Notes: generated by a model not told the origin, from the letters alone. A stretch of DNA of 22,972 nt from SIG299 sp045531895 (GCA_045531895.1 JAZSEW010000037.1:1-22972); one strand, 5' to 3'. Shown: positions 1 through 7,977, counted from the stretch's first letter. Numbers and translations are program-made.

Positions 1-38
1 TATAATACCTCGTCCTTAAACAAGGGCGGGGTTTTCTT
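1..38 (+). promoter_or_regulatory. 3' end of a probable T-box leader: terminator hairpin upstream of tyrS
   Basis: A 10-bp stem (8-17 with 22-31, including G-U pairs) and an AAAC loop are followed by TTTTCTTT. The left arm carries CTCGTCC, the sequence that typically follows the T-box element in the terminator of tRNA-sensing leaders. It stands directly in front of an aminoacyl-tRNA synthetase gene, the classic position. In that model uncharged tRNA-Tyr stabilises an antiterminator and allows tyrS transcription. The specifier loop and the T-box itself lie left of the window, so the assignment is an inference. A plain terminator of an upstream gene is the alternative. Confidence 0.65.
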
Positions 39-90
39 TATGTTTAGCAAGAGAGCTGTAAAATCCATGAAAAAGTAGGAGGAAAAAAAG

Positions 91-1317
91 ATGACTGTTT
101 ATGAAGAATTAGTCGCAAGAGGCCTGATTGCCCAGGTAACAAATGAAAAAGAAATCAAGGAAATGATTAACGAAGGTAAAGCTGTATTCTACATCGGCTT
201 TGACCCAACCGCAGACAGCCTTCATGTAGGTCACTTCATGGCTCTTTGCTTAATGAAGAGACTGCAGATGGCAGGAAACAAACCAATCGCTTTAATCGGT
301 GGCGGTACCGCTATGATTGGTGACCCATCCGGCAGAACCGATATGCGTCAGATGATGACCACAGAAACCATCGCCCACAACTGTGAATGCTTCAAGCAGC
401 AGATGAGTAAATTCATCGATTTCTCCGATGGTAAGGCTATGATGGTTAACAATGCAGACTGGCTTATGGGCTTAAATTACATTGAAGTGCTTCGTGAGGT
501 TGGTCCTCACTTCTCCGTAAACCGTATGCTTACTGCCGAGTGCTATAAGCAGAGAATGGAAATGGGACTTAGCTTCTTAGAGTTTAATTACATGATTATG
601 CAGAGCTATGATTTCCTTGCTTTATTCCAGAAGTACGGTTGTAACATGCAGTTTGGTGGTGATGACCAGTGGAGTAACATGTTGGGTGGTACTGAACTCA
701 TCCGCAGAAAGCTTGGTAAGGACGCATACGCTATGACTATTAACCTTTTGTTAAATTCCGAGGGTAAGAAGATGGGTAAGACCCAGTCCGGTGCTGTCTG
801 GCTTGATCCAAACAAGACTACACCATTTGAGTTCTTCCAGTACTGGAGAAACGTTGGTGATCAGGATGTTATCAAATGCTTAAAGATGTTAACCTTCCTT
901 CCGTTGGAAGAAATCGAAAAAATGGAAGCCTGGGAAGGCAGCCAGTTAAATCAGGCAAAGGAAACGCTTGCATTTGAGCTTACTAAACTGGTTCACGGTG
1001 AGGAAGAAGCAAACAAAGCGTTGGAAGCTTCCAAGGCACTGTTTGCAGGTGGCGGCAGTTTAGAAAATATGCCAACAACAGAGCTTTCTGATGATAAGTT
1101 TGTTGACGGAGCTATCGACATCATTTCCATGATGGTGGAAGCCGGTATGGTAGCATCCCGTTCCGAAGGCAGACGTGCCATAGAACAGGGTGGTGTAACG
1201 GTAGAGGGTGAAAAGGTAACCGATATTGGTACCAAGTTTACCAAGGAAGACTTATCCGGTGAAGGTAAGATTGTCAAGAAGGGTAAGAAGAGCTTCAACA
1301 GAATTATTGCAAAGTAA
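91..1317 (+). CDS. tyrS: Tyrosyl-tRNA synthetase
   Basis: This cytoplasmic class I aminoacyl-tRNA synthetase charges tRNA-Tyr with tyrosine using ATP. At 408 residues it has normal bacterial TyrS length. The HIGH-type motif is HVGH (residues 45-48). The tyrosine-binding helix has the family pattern Tyr167, Gln171, Asp174. The KMSKS-type loop is KMGKT (227-231), a common variant. The last ~65 residues form an S4 RNA-binding domain (SRSEGRRAIEQGGVTV). The start is set by AGGAGG at 77-82, eight bases before the ATG. It is a single-gene unit between the T-box-like terminator and a strong terminator at 1335-1386. Expression is likely controlled by tyrosine through the leader, whose 5' part is outside the window. 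Confidence 0.97.
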   Translation: MTVYEELVARGLIAQVTNEKEIKEMINEGKAVFYIGFDPTADSLHVGHFMALCLMKRLQMAGNKPIALIGGGTAMIGDPSGRTDMRQMMTTETIAHNCECFKQQMSKFIDFSDGKAMMVNNADWLMGLNYIEVLREVGPHFSVNRMLTAECYKQRMEMGLSFLEFNYMIMQSYDFLALFQKYGCNMQFGGDDQWSNMLGGTELIRRKLGKDAYAMTINLLLNSEGKKMGKTQSGAVWLDPNKTTPFEFFQYWRNVGDQDVIKCLKMLTFLPLEEIEKMEAWEGSQLNQAKETLAFELTKLVHGEEEANKALEASKALFAGGGSLENMPTTELSDDKFVDGAIDIISMMVEAGMVASRSEGRRAIEQGGVTVEGEKVTDIGTKFTKEDLSGEGKIVKKGKKSFNRIIAK

Positions 1318-1334
1318 TTTTAATTTAGAATGAT

Positions 1335-1386
1335 AAAAGCACAGAGGCTATGGTATGAGAGTATATCATGGCTTCTGTGCTTTTTG
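1335..1386. terminator. Bidirectional terminator between tyrS and the traX-family gene
   Basis: The arms GCACAGAGGCTATG and CATGGCTTCTGTGC pair with two G-U or mismatch positions. They are extended by AAAA on the left and TTTTT on the right, so the structure reads as an intrinsic terminator on both strands. It sits between two convergent genes. Confidence 0.85.
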
Positions 1387-1400
1387 TTGTTTTCGCGTTT

Positions 1401-2159
1401 TTATGGCATGAGAAAAGCGCGCAACAGGAAGAGAATTAACAGATGTATCGGATAAAATGCATAAAACACATATTTTGGCAATTGTTTGCCGCGCTCCCCA
1501 TTATAAAAGAAAATCAAAATAAAAGCTAACGGACCGGTATAACTGTTGAATAGCATCAAAATTGCTCCGGCAATGCATTGCCACATTCTGTTGTACCTAA
1601 ATTCGTAAAGAAGTACAATCAGTAATACACCAAAAGCGGCATAATCGGTCTGCAGAAATTGTGCAGCGAGCATTCCGGTAATTGCCGCTAAGTAGCGAAG
1701 CGGTGCCAGGCGGGTGGGCAGTGAATTTTCGAAGTAATGCAATCCCCAAAGGGAAAGCAGACCGATGAAAAGCGTAAAAAATACGTTTTGCGATGATAAA
1801 TCAAAAACAGTATCAGAAACAGCAAGATCAAAGGGAACTTCGGAAATCAGGGCAAAAATCCCAAGGCGCAGAGCATATTTTTTTATGCTCTTTGTATGGA
1901 GAAAGCCTTCCACGATTAAAAAGCAGAAAATGGGAAAGGCGAGTCTGCCGATAAAACGCAGTATCAAATCGAAAGTGTACCAGAAGTGGTAGTCGGTTGG
2001 AAGAAAATCAAAGGAATTTCCGGCAAGGACAGCATCAGAAATTCGGGGAAGCAGTCCGGCTTCCAGTAAGGTATATCCGATATGGTCAACAAGCATGGTG
2101 ATAATGGCAATCCATTTTAAATGAGAACCGGTGAGTCCTTTTTTTGTGTTACAGTTCAT
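1401..2159 (-). CDS. TraX family membrane protein
   Basis: A 252-residue protein with about seven or eight hydrophobic segments over nearly its whole length. The N-terminus has the typical TraX-family start: LKWIAIITMLVDHIGY, with the conserved Asp25-His26 pair at the membrane edge. F-plasmid TraX acetylates the pilin subunit. Chromosomal Firmicute homologues are thought to be membrane acyl/acetyltransferases but their substrate is unknown. No conjugation gene is nearby, so a transfer role is not supported. AAGGAG lies 11 bases before the ATG on the minus strand. A weak candidate promoter on that strand is GTTACA (2238-2243) and TATAAC (2215-2220) with 17 bases between. The gene is divergent from galK. 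The family call is fairly safe; the function is not. Confidence 0.82.
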   Translation of the reverse strand: MNCNTKKGLTGSHLKWIAIITMLVDHIGYTLLEAGLLPRISDAVLAGNSFDFLPTDYHFWYTFDLILRFIGRLAFPIFCFLIVEGFLHTKSIKKYALRLGIFALISEVPFDLAVSDTVFDLSSQNVFFTLFIGLLSLWGLHYFENSLPTRLAPLRYLAAITGMLAAQFLQTDYAAFGVLLIVLLYEFRYNRMWQCIAGAILMLFNSYTGPLAFILIFFYNGERGKQLPKYVFYAFYPIHLLILFLLRAFLMP

Positions 2160-2245
2160 ACGAAATGATTCTCCTTGCAGTTGTTCTTAATATTATGTTT
2201 GAAACAAAAATTTTGTTATAAACAGGTATGGACACATTGTAACTG

Positions 2246-2259
2246 TTCGTTTCAACGAA
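2246..2259. promoter_or_regulatory. 14-bp palindrome in the traX/galK divergent region
   Basis: TTCGTT-TC-AACGAA is a perfect 6-bp inverted repeat with a 2-base centre. It lies 57 bases upstream of the galK -35 and just beyond the candidate minus-strand -35 of the traX-family gene. It could be an operator for either gene. No regulator is encoded beside it. Confidence 0.3.
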
Positions 2260-2291
2260 TGCAAGGAATTTTTCTGTTATTTTACAAATAT

Positions 2292-2310
2292 TTTTGAAAA
2301 AGTTTCAAAA
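2292..2310. promoter_or_regulatory. Candidate operator just upstream of the galK promoter
   Basis: TTTTGAAA-AAG-TTTCAAAA is a perfect 8-bp inverted repeat with a 3-base centre. It ends six bases before the -35 hexamer. The TGAAA...TTTCA core resembles GalR/LacI-type operators in shape but lacks the usual central CG. Being AT-rich, it could arise by chance or be an upstream promoter element. Confidence 0.35.
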
Positions 2311-2315
2311 GGTAC

Positions 2316-2344
2316 TTTACATTTTTGGCTACTTCTGTTACAAT
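2316..2344 (+). promoter_or_regulatory. Sigma-A type promoter of galK-galT
   Basis: TTTACA (2316-2321), a 17-base spacer and TACAAT (2339-2344), with a TG one base before the -10 (extended -10). The predicted start is near 2351, about 60 bases before the galK ATG. Confidence 0.75.
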
Positions 2345-2411
2345 GAATTCAGAAAAGTTGTTATAAAACAAAAAAATTAAAATGAATATATTTTTAAATG
2401 GAGGTTTACAG

Positions 2412-3578
2412 ATGAAAGAGAAGTTAATGCAGGAATTTGAACGTATTTTTGGCGGTACGGAGGATGTGCGCCTGTTTTTCGCACCGGGTCGTGTAAACAT
2501 GATTGGTGAGCATACCGACTACAATGGTGGTCATGTTTTTCCATGTGCTCTCACCATCGGAACTTATGCAGCGGCAAGAAGAAACGGAATGGATACCTGT
2601 CGTTTTTATTCCATGAATTTTGAACATCTTGGAATTATTGCAGCTGATTTGGATGAGCTTGAATATGATAAAGAGCAGAATGATTGGGCAAATTATCCAA
2701 TGGGCATTATCGTTAAGCTTCGTGAGGCAGGAATTAACATTGATGAGGGTATGGACTTTGTGTTCTGCGGAAATATTCCAAATTCCTCCGGTCTTTCCTC
2801 ATCTGCTTCCATAGAAGTATTAACTGCATTTGCATGCAGAGAGTTGTTTGGCTTTGACATGAATTTTGTAGAAATGTCCAAGCTTGCGCAGAAAGCAGAA
2901 AATGAATTTATCGGTGTAAACTGTGGCATTATGGATCAGTTTGCCATCGCTATGGGTAAGAAGGATCATGCGATTTTCCTTGACACATCAGATCTTTCCT
3001 ATGAGTATGCACCACTGGTACTTGAAAATGCAAAGATTGTTATTGCATGCAGCAACAAGAAGCGTGGTCTTGGCGACTCCAAGTATAATGAAAGAAGAAG
3101 TGAGTGCGAGGCAGCGTTAGCACTTCTCCAGACAAAGAAAAATATTCAGTCCCTTGGTGAACTTTCCGAGACTGAGTTTGAAGAATTAAAGGATGTTATC
3201 GGTGATGAAGTGAAGATTCGCCGTGCAAAGCATGCGGTTTATGAAAACCAGAGAACTATCCGTGCAGTAGAAGCGTTAAAGGCAAATGATGTAACTACCT
3301 TCGGGCAGTTAATGAACGCTTCCCATGTGTCCTTAAGAGATGATTACGAAGTTACCGGTGTTGAACTGGATACTTTAGTCGAAACAGCATGGACGGTTGA
3401 GGGTGTTATCGGTTCCCGCATGACCGGCGCAGGTTTTGGGGGCTGTACCGTAAGTATTGTCAGGGAAAGCTGCGTAGATAACTTTATTCAGACGGTTGGT
3501 GACGTTTATAAGAACAAGATTGGCTATGCGGCAGATTTCTATGTAGTAGACATCGGCAGTGGTCCGGTAGAATTGTAA
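2412..3578 (+). CDS. galK: Galactokinase
   Basis: Phosphorylates alpha-D-galactose with ATP to galactose 1-phosphate, the first committed Leloir step, in the cytoplasm. The 388-residue protein is a complete GHMP kinase: galactokinase signature GRVNMIGEHTDYNGG (26-40), ATP-binding loop PNSSGLSSSAS (123-133), catalytic Asp175 in CGIMDQF with the partner Arg27, and the C-terminal glycine-rich motif GSRMTGAGFGG (334-344). The reading frame is open further upstream to an ATG at 2382, but GGAGG at 2400-2404 sits seven bases before the ATG at 2412 and the family begins there. galT follows after 15 bases with its own ribosome binding site, so the two form an operon. No galE or regulator gene is in view. 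Confidence 0.97.
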   Translation: MKEKLMQEFERIFGGTEDVRLFFAPGRVNMIGEHTDYNGGHVFPCALTIGTYAAARRNGMDTCRFYSMNFEHLGIIAADLDELEYDKEQNDWANYPMGIIVKLREAGINIDEGMDFVFCGNIPNSSGLSSSASIEVLTAFACRELFGFDMNFVEMSKLAQKAENEFIGVNCGIMDQFAIAMGKKDHAIFLDTSDLSYEYAPLVLENAKIVIACSNKKRGLGDSKYNERRSECEAALALLQTKKNIQSLGELSETEFEELKDVIGDEVKIRRAKHAVYENQRTIRAVEALKANDVTTFGQLMNASHVSLRDDYEVTGVELDTLVETAWTVEGVIGSRMTGAGFGGCTVSIVRESCVDNFIQTVGDVYKNKIGYAADFYVVDIGSGPVEL

Positions 3579-3593
3579 TTGGAGGCATTTTTT

Positions 3594-5099
3594 ATGACAA
3601 AGGAAATTCTCTGGTTGGCGGAGTACGGCGTATCCACCGGCTTAATTGAAGAAGTAGACAGAATTTATACTGTCAACCGTTTAATGGAATTGTTTGGCAT
3701 GGATGACCTTGGAGAGGCTGAAATGCTGAATCTGCCATGTGATACAGAGCATCTGGCAGAGGTGTTGGAGTGTATGTGTGACTATGCGGCAGAGCATGGA
3801 CTTATGGAAGATGACACAGTAACTTACCGTGATTTGTTTGATACGAAGGTGATGGGGCTGCTCACTCCAAGACCAAGTGAGGTAATTCGTGTGTTCGAAG
3901 CAAAGAAGGCAGAAAGTACGGTGGCGGCTACCGATTATTTCTATAAGCTGTGTCGTGAGACGAATTATATCCGTACCGACCGTGTCAGCAAAGACCGTAA
4001 ATGGAAGGTTGATTCTGAGTACGGTGAGATTGATATTACCATTAACCTTTCCAAGCCGGAAAAGGATCCGAAGGCGATTGCGGCTGCAAAGCTCATGAAA
4101 CAGAGTGGTTATCCAAAGTGTCAGCTTTGTGTGGAAAATCAGGGCTATGCAGGCAGAACAAACCATCCGGCAAGACAGAATTTGCGTATTATTCCATTGA
4201 CCATTAATAACGAACCATGGGGCTTCCAGTACTCTCCATATGTGTATTATAATGAGCATTGTATCGTATTGAACCAAAAGCATACCCCAATGAAGATTGA
4301 CCGTGCCTGCTTTGTAAAGCTTCTTGACTTTGTAGAGCAATTCCCGCATTACTTCCTTGGTTCCAATGCAGACCTGCCGATTGTCGGAGGCTCCATTTTA
4401 ACTCACGACCATTTTCAGGGAGGACATTATACCTTTGCCATGGCGAAGGCAGAAATTGAGACTCCTGTGTCTTTTGACGGCTTTGAAGATGTGCAGGCCG
4501 GTATTGTGAAGTGGCCGATGTCAGTTATCCGCATCAGCAGTGAAAAGAAAGAGCGTCTTGTAGATCTGGCAGAAAAGATTTTAAAGGCTTGGAGAAGCTA
4601 TTCTGACGAATCAGCAACCGTATTTGCTGAAACCGAAGGTGAGCCACACAACACCATTACTCCGATTGCCAGAGTAAGAGAAGGAAAATTCGAGCTTGAT
4701 TTAGTGCTTCGTAATAACTTAACCACCGAAGAACATCCGCTGGGTGTGTATCACCCACATGCAGAACTGCATCATATTAAGAAAGAAAATATTGGTCTGA
4801 TTGAAGTAATGGGTCTGGCTGTGCTCCCTGCAAGATTAAAGACGGAGCTGGAAGAGGTAAAGAAGTGTCTGATAGACGGTATTTCGGTTTCTTCTGTGGA
4901 AAGTATTGCGGCACACGGTCCATGGGCTGACGAATTGGTAGCAAAATATCAGAGCTTTGATAAGGAAACTATTGATGCTGTAATTGAAAAGGAAGTCGGC
5001 GATGTATTTGTTAAGGTATTGGAGCATGCCGGCGTTTATAAGAGAACTGTGGAAGGCAAGGCGGCATTCCTGAATTTTATTAAAAAAGTAAATCAGTAG
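3594..5099 (+). CDS. galT: UDP-glucose--hexose-1-phosphate uridylyltransferase (class 2 GalT)
   Basis: Transfers UMP from UDP-glucose to galactose 1-phosphate, giving UDP-galactose and glucose 1-phosphate, the second Leloir step. The length of 501 residues and the overall sequence match the second, Firmicute-type GalT family rather than the ~350-residue E. coli type. The active-site motif is THDHFQGG, with His271, His273 and Gln275 in a HIT-superfamily His-x-His-x-Gln arrangement where the second His carries the UMP. A further His-rich patch, HPHAELHH (387-394), is also typical. The start is the ATG at 3594 with GGAGG at 3581-3585. A TTG at 3579 in the same frame overlaps the ribosome binding site and is unlikely. 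The gene ends the gal operon before a hairpin at 5119-5165. Confidence 0.95.
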   Translation: MTKEILWLAEYGVSTGLIEEVDRIYTVNRLMELFGMDDLGEAEMLNLPCDTEHLAEVLECMCDYAAEHGLMEDDTVTYRDLFDTKVMGLLTPRPSEVIRVFEAKKAESTVAATDYFYKLCRETNYIRTDRVSKDRKWKVDSEYGEIDITINLSKPEKDPKAIAAAKLMKQSGYPKCQLCVENQGYAGRTNHPARQNLRIIPLTINNEPWGFQYSPYVYYNEHCIVLNQKHTPMKIDRACFVKLLDFVEQFPHYFLGSNADLPIVGGSILTHDHFQGGHYTFAMAKAEIETPVSFDGFEDVQAGIVKWPMSVIRISSEKKERLVDLAEKILKAWRSYSDESATVFAETEGEPHNTITPIARVREGKFELDLVLRNNLTTEEHPLGVYHPHAELHHIKKENIGLIEVMGLAVLPARLKTELEEVKKCLIDGISVSSVESIAAHGPWADELVAKYQSFDKETIDAVIEKEVGDVFVKVLEHAGVYKRTVEGKAAFLNFIKKVNQ

Positions 5100-5118
5100 T
5101 CTTGACGAAAGATAATAA

Positions 5119-5165
5119 AAAGAGCTATAGTATACATGGAAGTTTCGTGGATGCTATGGCTCTTT
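5119..5165 (+). terminator. Probable terminator of galK-galT
   Basis: AAAGAGCTATAG and CTATGGCTCTTT pair over 12 bp with one G-U. The U-tract after the stem is broken (CTTTAGCTTTA), so termination may be partial and lepB may receive some read-through. A TATAAT at 5171-5176 just downstream could be a lepB -10, but no good -35 is at the right distance. Confidence 0.6.
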
Positions 5166-5251
5166 AGCTTTATAATCAGCCCGGTACTGAATTGTTATGG
5201 AGAGAATACTATAGTGCAGAAACGTCAGTAATGGGAAAAGGAGCAGAGAAT

Positions 5252-5794
5252 ATGGAAAAAAATGCAAAAAAGATAATAAAGGAAATTCTTGCGTGGGTAC
5301 TGACAATTGCTTTGGCAGTGTTTGCTGCAAAAGCAATCAATAAATATGTGATTATTAAGGCAGAGGTGCCGACCGGTTCCATGGAAAGCACTATAGAGGT
5401 GGATGACTGCATTCTTGGTTATCAGCTGGCATATCTGTTTAGCAATCCTGAACGGGGTGATATTGTAATTTTTCCTTGGCCGGACAATCCGGAGACAACC
5501 TATGTGAAGCGAATCATTGGTCTGCCCGGCGAGACTGTGGAAATTAAGAATGGAGCAGTGTATATTAATGGAGCCCCAATAGAAGAACCTTACTTAAAAG
5601 AAGAGATGGTGGGTGAGTACGGTCCTTATGTAGTGCCGGAAGGAAGCTATTTCATGATGGGAGATAATCGTAATTCATCTCAGGATTCCAGACGCTGGAC
5701 CAACACTTACCTGAAGGAAGAGGACATTATGGCAAAGGTATTATGTCGCTATTCTCCAAACTTCCGGTGGTATTCTGGTGAGGATTACGAATAA
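5252..5794 (+). CDS. lepB: Signal peptidase I
   Basis: Membrane serine protease (family S26) that removes signal peptides from exported proteins on the outer face of the membrane. The 180-residue protein has one N-terminal membrane segment (about 13-29). The nucleophile is Ser43 in PTGSME, the general base is Lys86 in YVKRIIGLPGE, and the conserved box E is GDNRNSSQDSR (137-147). All catalytic parts are present, and the short single-anchor form is typical of Gram-positives. The ATG at 5252 is chosen because AAAAGGAG at 5236-5243 is eight bases before it and the hydrophobic anchor starts shortly after. In-frame starts further upstream add residues unlike the family. The next gene is 96 bases away behind a long hairpin. 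Confidence 0.95.
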   Translation: MEKNAKKIIKEILAWVLTIALAVFAAKAINKYVIIKAEVPTGSMESTIEVDDCILGYQLAYLFSNPERGDIVIFPWPDNPETTYVKRIIGLPGETVEIKNGAVYINGAPIEEPYLKEEMVGEYGPYVVPEGSYFMMGDNRNSSQDSRRWTNTYLKEEDIMAKVLCRYSPNFRWYSGEDYE

Positions 5795-5807
5795 AGGTTA
5801 AGAAGTT

Positions 5808-5890
5808 AAAAAATCCTGCCGATATATAAGGTATAGAAGCACTCCAAGGATGGAGAAAACCAACTACCAATATATCAGGGAGGATTTTTT
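5808..5890 (+). promoter_or_regulatory. Long leader hairpin that holds the ribosome binding site of the next gene
   Basis: AAAAAATCCT (5808-5817) pairs perfectly with AGGATTTTTT (5881-5890). Inside it CC pairs with GG, then GATATAT (5821-5827) with ATATATC (5870-5876), then GGTA (5830-5833) with TACC (5865-5868), and an apical CTCC/GGAG hairpin (5842-5855) closes the structure. The right arm contains AGGGAGG, the Shine-Dalgarno of the gene starting at 5891. The T-run is the spacer to that ATG. It reads equally as a terminator of lepB. Either way, translation should be blocked when the whole hairpin forms. Confidence 0.7.
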
Positions 5891-6787
5891 ATGAGCTTTA
5901 CAACAAAAATGACAGAACAGTTTGTTCAGACTATGTATCAGAAGAAAACGGAAACTACATACACAAAGAATGGCAAGGCGCAGAATGCAAAGGCTGATGC
6001 TGCAAAGAAAGAAGAGGATGCAGCAGTGTATGAGGGCAGTGTAAAGCAACCGGAAAAAGCTACTTATACAAAACCGGTGGCAGTCAACCAGAAAAAAGAT
6101 AAGAAGGATGACCTCCAGACAAAGCTTGATAAAACCTACGAAGCTTTGAGCGATGAAGCAAAGGATTATCTTGCGACTTTGAAAGAAAAATTTGGTGATA
6201 TTGATTTCTTCGTAGCAGATTGTGCTACTGATGAAGAAATGAGCCGCTATTTTGCAATGGGTACAAAAAAGTACTCCTGTGTTATCAGCTCTTCTTTAAT
6301 TGAAAAGATGGCAACTGATGAAGCTTCCCGTGAAAAATATGAGGGAATTATTGCAAATGCCGGTGAAGAAATCGAAGAAATGAAGGCAGAGGCTGCAGAA
6401 GAACTGGGTGAGGAAGCTGCTAAGCAGATTGATTATGTTGGTTTTACTGTGGATGATAACGGTGTAGTAGAATATTTTGCGAAGCTTAAAAGTGACAATG
6501 ATTCCTACTATGCAAAATTAAAGGAAAAACGCGCTGAGGCAAAGGAAGCTGAAAAGAAAGCAGAAGAGAAGCGCAATGAAAAGCGTGCAGAAGAGAAACA
6601 TCATAAAGAACATATCGGCGACAAAAAGGATAATCAGGACAAACTTCCGGAAAAGGAAGAATTCTGGGTAAAGGCTGATTCTAAGGAAAATTTGCTTGCG
6701 GCTATCCGTGAGGCACTTGGTATGGAGCCTGCCAAGAAGGCAGAAGCAGAGGCGCCGGAATTGACAATGACAAAAGTGGAAGAATAA
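5891..6787 (+). CDS. Uncharacterised charged protein, probably DUF6033 family
   Basis: A 298-residue soluble protein with no signal peptide or membrane segment. The N-terminal ~80 residues are low complexity and rich in Lys, Thr and Glu. The middle part (about 85-200) is the likely folded domain and resembles a Lachnospiraceae family I recall as DUF6033: LSDEAKDYLATLKEKFGDIDFFVADCATDEE, followed by a KKYSCVISSSLIEKMATDE segment. Residues about 205-250 are a very charged Lys/Glu/Arg helix, probably coiled coil, with a HHKEH patch. The tail is Ala/Glu-rich. The start follows AGGGAGG (5877-5883) inside the hairpin described separately. Function is unknown. The family name is from memory and needs a profile search; that the gene is real is much more certain. 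Confidence 0.75.
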   Translation: MSFTTKMTEQFVQTMYQKKTETTYTKNGKAQNAKADAAKKEEDAAVYEGSVKQPEKATYTKPVAVNQKKDKKDDLQTKLDKTYEALSDEAKDYLATLKEKFGDIDFFVADCATDEEMSRYFAMGTKKYSCVISSSLIEKMATDEASREKYEGIIANAGEEIEEMKAEAAEELGEEAAKQIDYVGFTVDDNGVVEYFAKLKSDNDSYYAKLKEKRAEAKEAEKKAEEKRNEKRAEEKHHKEHIGDKKDNQDKLPEKEEFWVKADSKENLLAAIREALGMEPAKKAEAEAPELTMTKVEE

Positions 6788-6813
6788 TATAGCAATTTTA
6801 TTTTATAATTTAA

Positions 6814-6851
6814 GGGTGTGTGTCAGATTGACGCACACCCTGATTATTTTT
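6814..6851. terminator. Terminator between the DUF6033-like gene and the diguanylate cyclase
   Basis: GGGTGTGTGTC and GACGCACACCC (6814-6824 with 6830-6840) form an 11-bp stem with one G-U and a 5-base loop. TGATTATTTTT follows on the plus strand and an AT-rich stretch on the minus strand. It serves two convergent genes. Confidence 0.75.
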
Positions 6852-6855
6852 GAAT

Positions 6856-7977
6856 TTATTCATCGGTTCTATTCGGTGTAGTAACCACCTGATTTTTTCC
6901 ATGGGACTTTCCGTAATACATATTTCGGTCGGCTTCTTCTATCATGGATTGGAACGACTGCCCATTTTTATATGCAGCCACACCGACGGTCACAGTGACG
7001 CTTAATTCTGTATTATGACATTTTATGGTTGCTTTCTGGACGTCTTTACATATTCGCCATGCCACCTGTCCGGAAACATCCAAATCAGCTCGCAAAAGCA
7101 CTAAGATTTCTTCTCCGCCCCAACGACATACAAAATCTCCTTCCCGGACATTACTCATGATAAGATTGGAAATAGTAACCAAAACTTCGTCACCACAATC
7201 ATGACCGTAGGTGTCGTTTACTTTTTTGAAATTATCGATATCTATCAATAGCAGACAAAAGGGTTTGCCCTGCTGCAATGCTTCCTGCTGTACCGTTTGA
7301 AGATTCATATTCATGCTTCTGCGATTCAGAAGACGGGTGAGTGGGTCATAATTGGCAAGTTTTTCTAAATTGTGATTTTCCCGTTCTAATTGCTTTTGCA
7401 TATAATCGATTTCCAAAGCAAAAAGAGAGGAGAATACTACCAGCATTGCAAGAGCAATAACGATATTAAAATAGTAAAAGCAAATCTGCAGAAGCTCCGG
7501 AAAATATCCCTGGTATAATGGCTCTGATATCTGACATACAGCCCGTACCAGTATAAAACTGACAGCGACCATCATGGATGTTCCGATAGGAAGTAACAGA
7601 TGGCGTTTCAGATGGGAAAGGGTGTATGTAAGATAAAAGGATGCCGGAATGAGAGACATGGTATACATGGCAAAGCCCCAATCCCATCCAAGAAGCAGTG
7701 AAGCCCAAACTGCATAGAACAATATCTCCAGTATGGTACGTATATACATAAAAATGTATTGTTCTTTTCTCACAGATATAATTCCCTGATAAAGGTAAAA
7801 TATAGTGATGGCAGAATTATACAAAAAAAGCGGCATAATATGTCCGATGCCAAAGCCGATAGTAAACAGAAAGTGTATCATTGCAATACTGATAGAAAGG
7901 ATTCTGTATTTTGCCTGTATGTCAATTGCGCGGATGTATTTTATGAATCGGTGTAGTTTGTAGCTGAATTTGTCCAC
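6856..7977 (-). CDS. Membrane-bound diguanylate cyclase (GGDEF domain)
   Basis: Predicted to make cyclic di-GMP from two GTP at the inner face of the membrane. The N-terminal ~190 residues hold about six hydrophobic helices with no recognised sensor. A short coiled-coil linker (about 193-210) leads to a GGDEF domain that begins with YDPLTRLLNRR. Counting from the upstream ATG, the active loop is GGEEI (289-293), an active-type variant, and the substrate motif is NFKKVNDTYGHDCGDE. An inhibitory I-site RxxD (Arg280, Asp283) lies exactly five residues before the loop. The start deserves care: AAGGAG ends only one base before the ATG at 7983, too close, but seven bases before the GTG at 7977, which is chosen here (373 residues). 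The gene stands alone; no EAL or PilZ gene is nearby. Confidence 0.9.
   Translation of the reverse strand: MDKFSYKLHRFIKYIRAIDIQAKYRILSISIAMIHFLFTIGFGIGHIMPLFLYNSAITIFYLYQGIISVRKEQYIFMYIRTILEILFYAVWASLLLGWDWGFAMYTMSLIPASFYLTYTLSHLKRHLLLPIGTSMMVAVSFILVRAVCQISEPLYQGYFPELLQICFYYFNIVIALAMLVVFSSLFALEIDYMQKQLERENHNLEKLANYDPLTRLLNRRSMNMNLQTVQQEALQQGKPFCLLLIDIDNFKKVNDTYGHDCGDEVLVTISNLIMSNVREGDFVCRWGGEEILVLLRADLDVSGQVAWRICKDVQKATIKCHNTELSVTVTVGVAAYKNGQSFQSMIEEADRNMYYGKSHGKNQVVTTPNRTDE

Noticed and set aside
3681..4349. 222-codon open frame on the minus strand inside galT
   Set aside because: It is fully antisense to a well-supported gene, has Cys/His/Ile-rich composition without domain features, and has no ribosome binding site.
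5192..5251. Longer N-terminus for lepB
   Set aside because: The added residues are not family-like and the best ribosome binding site precedes 5252.
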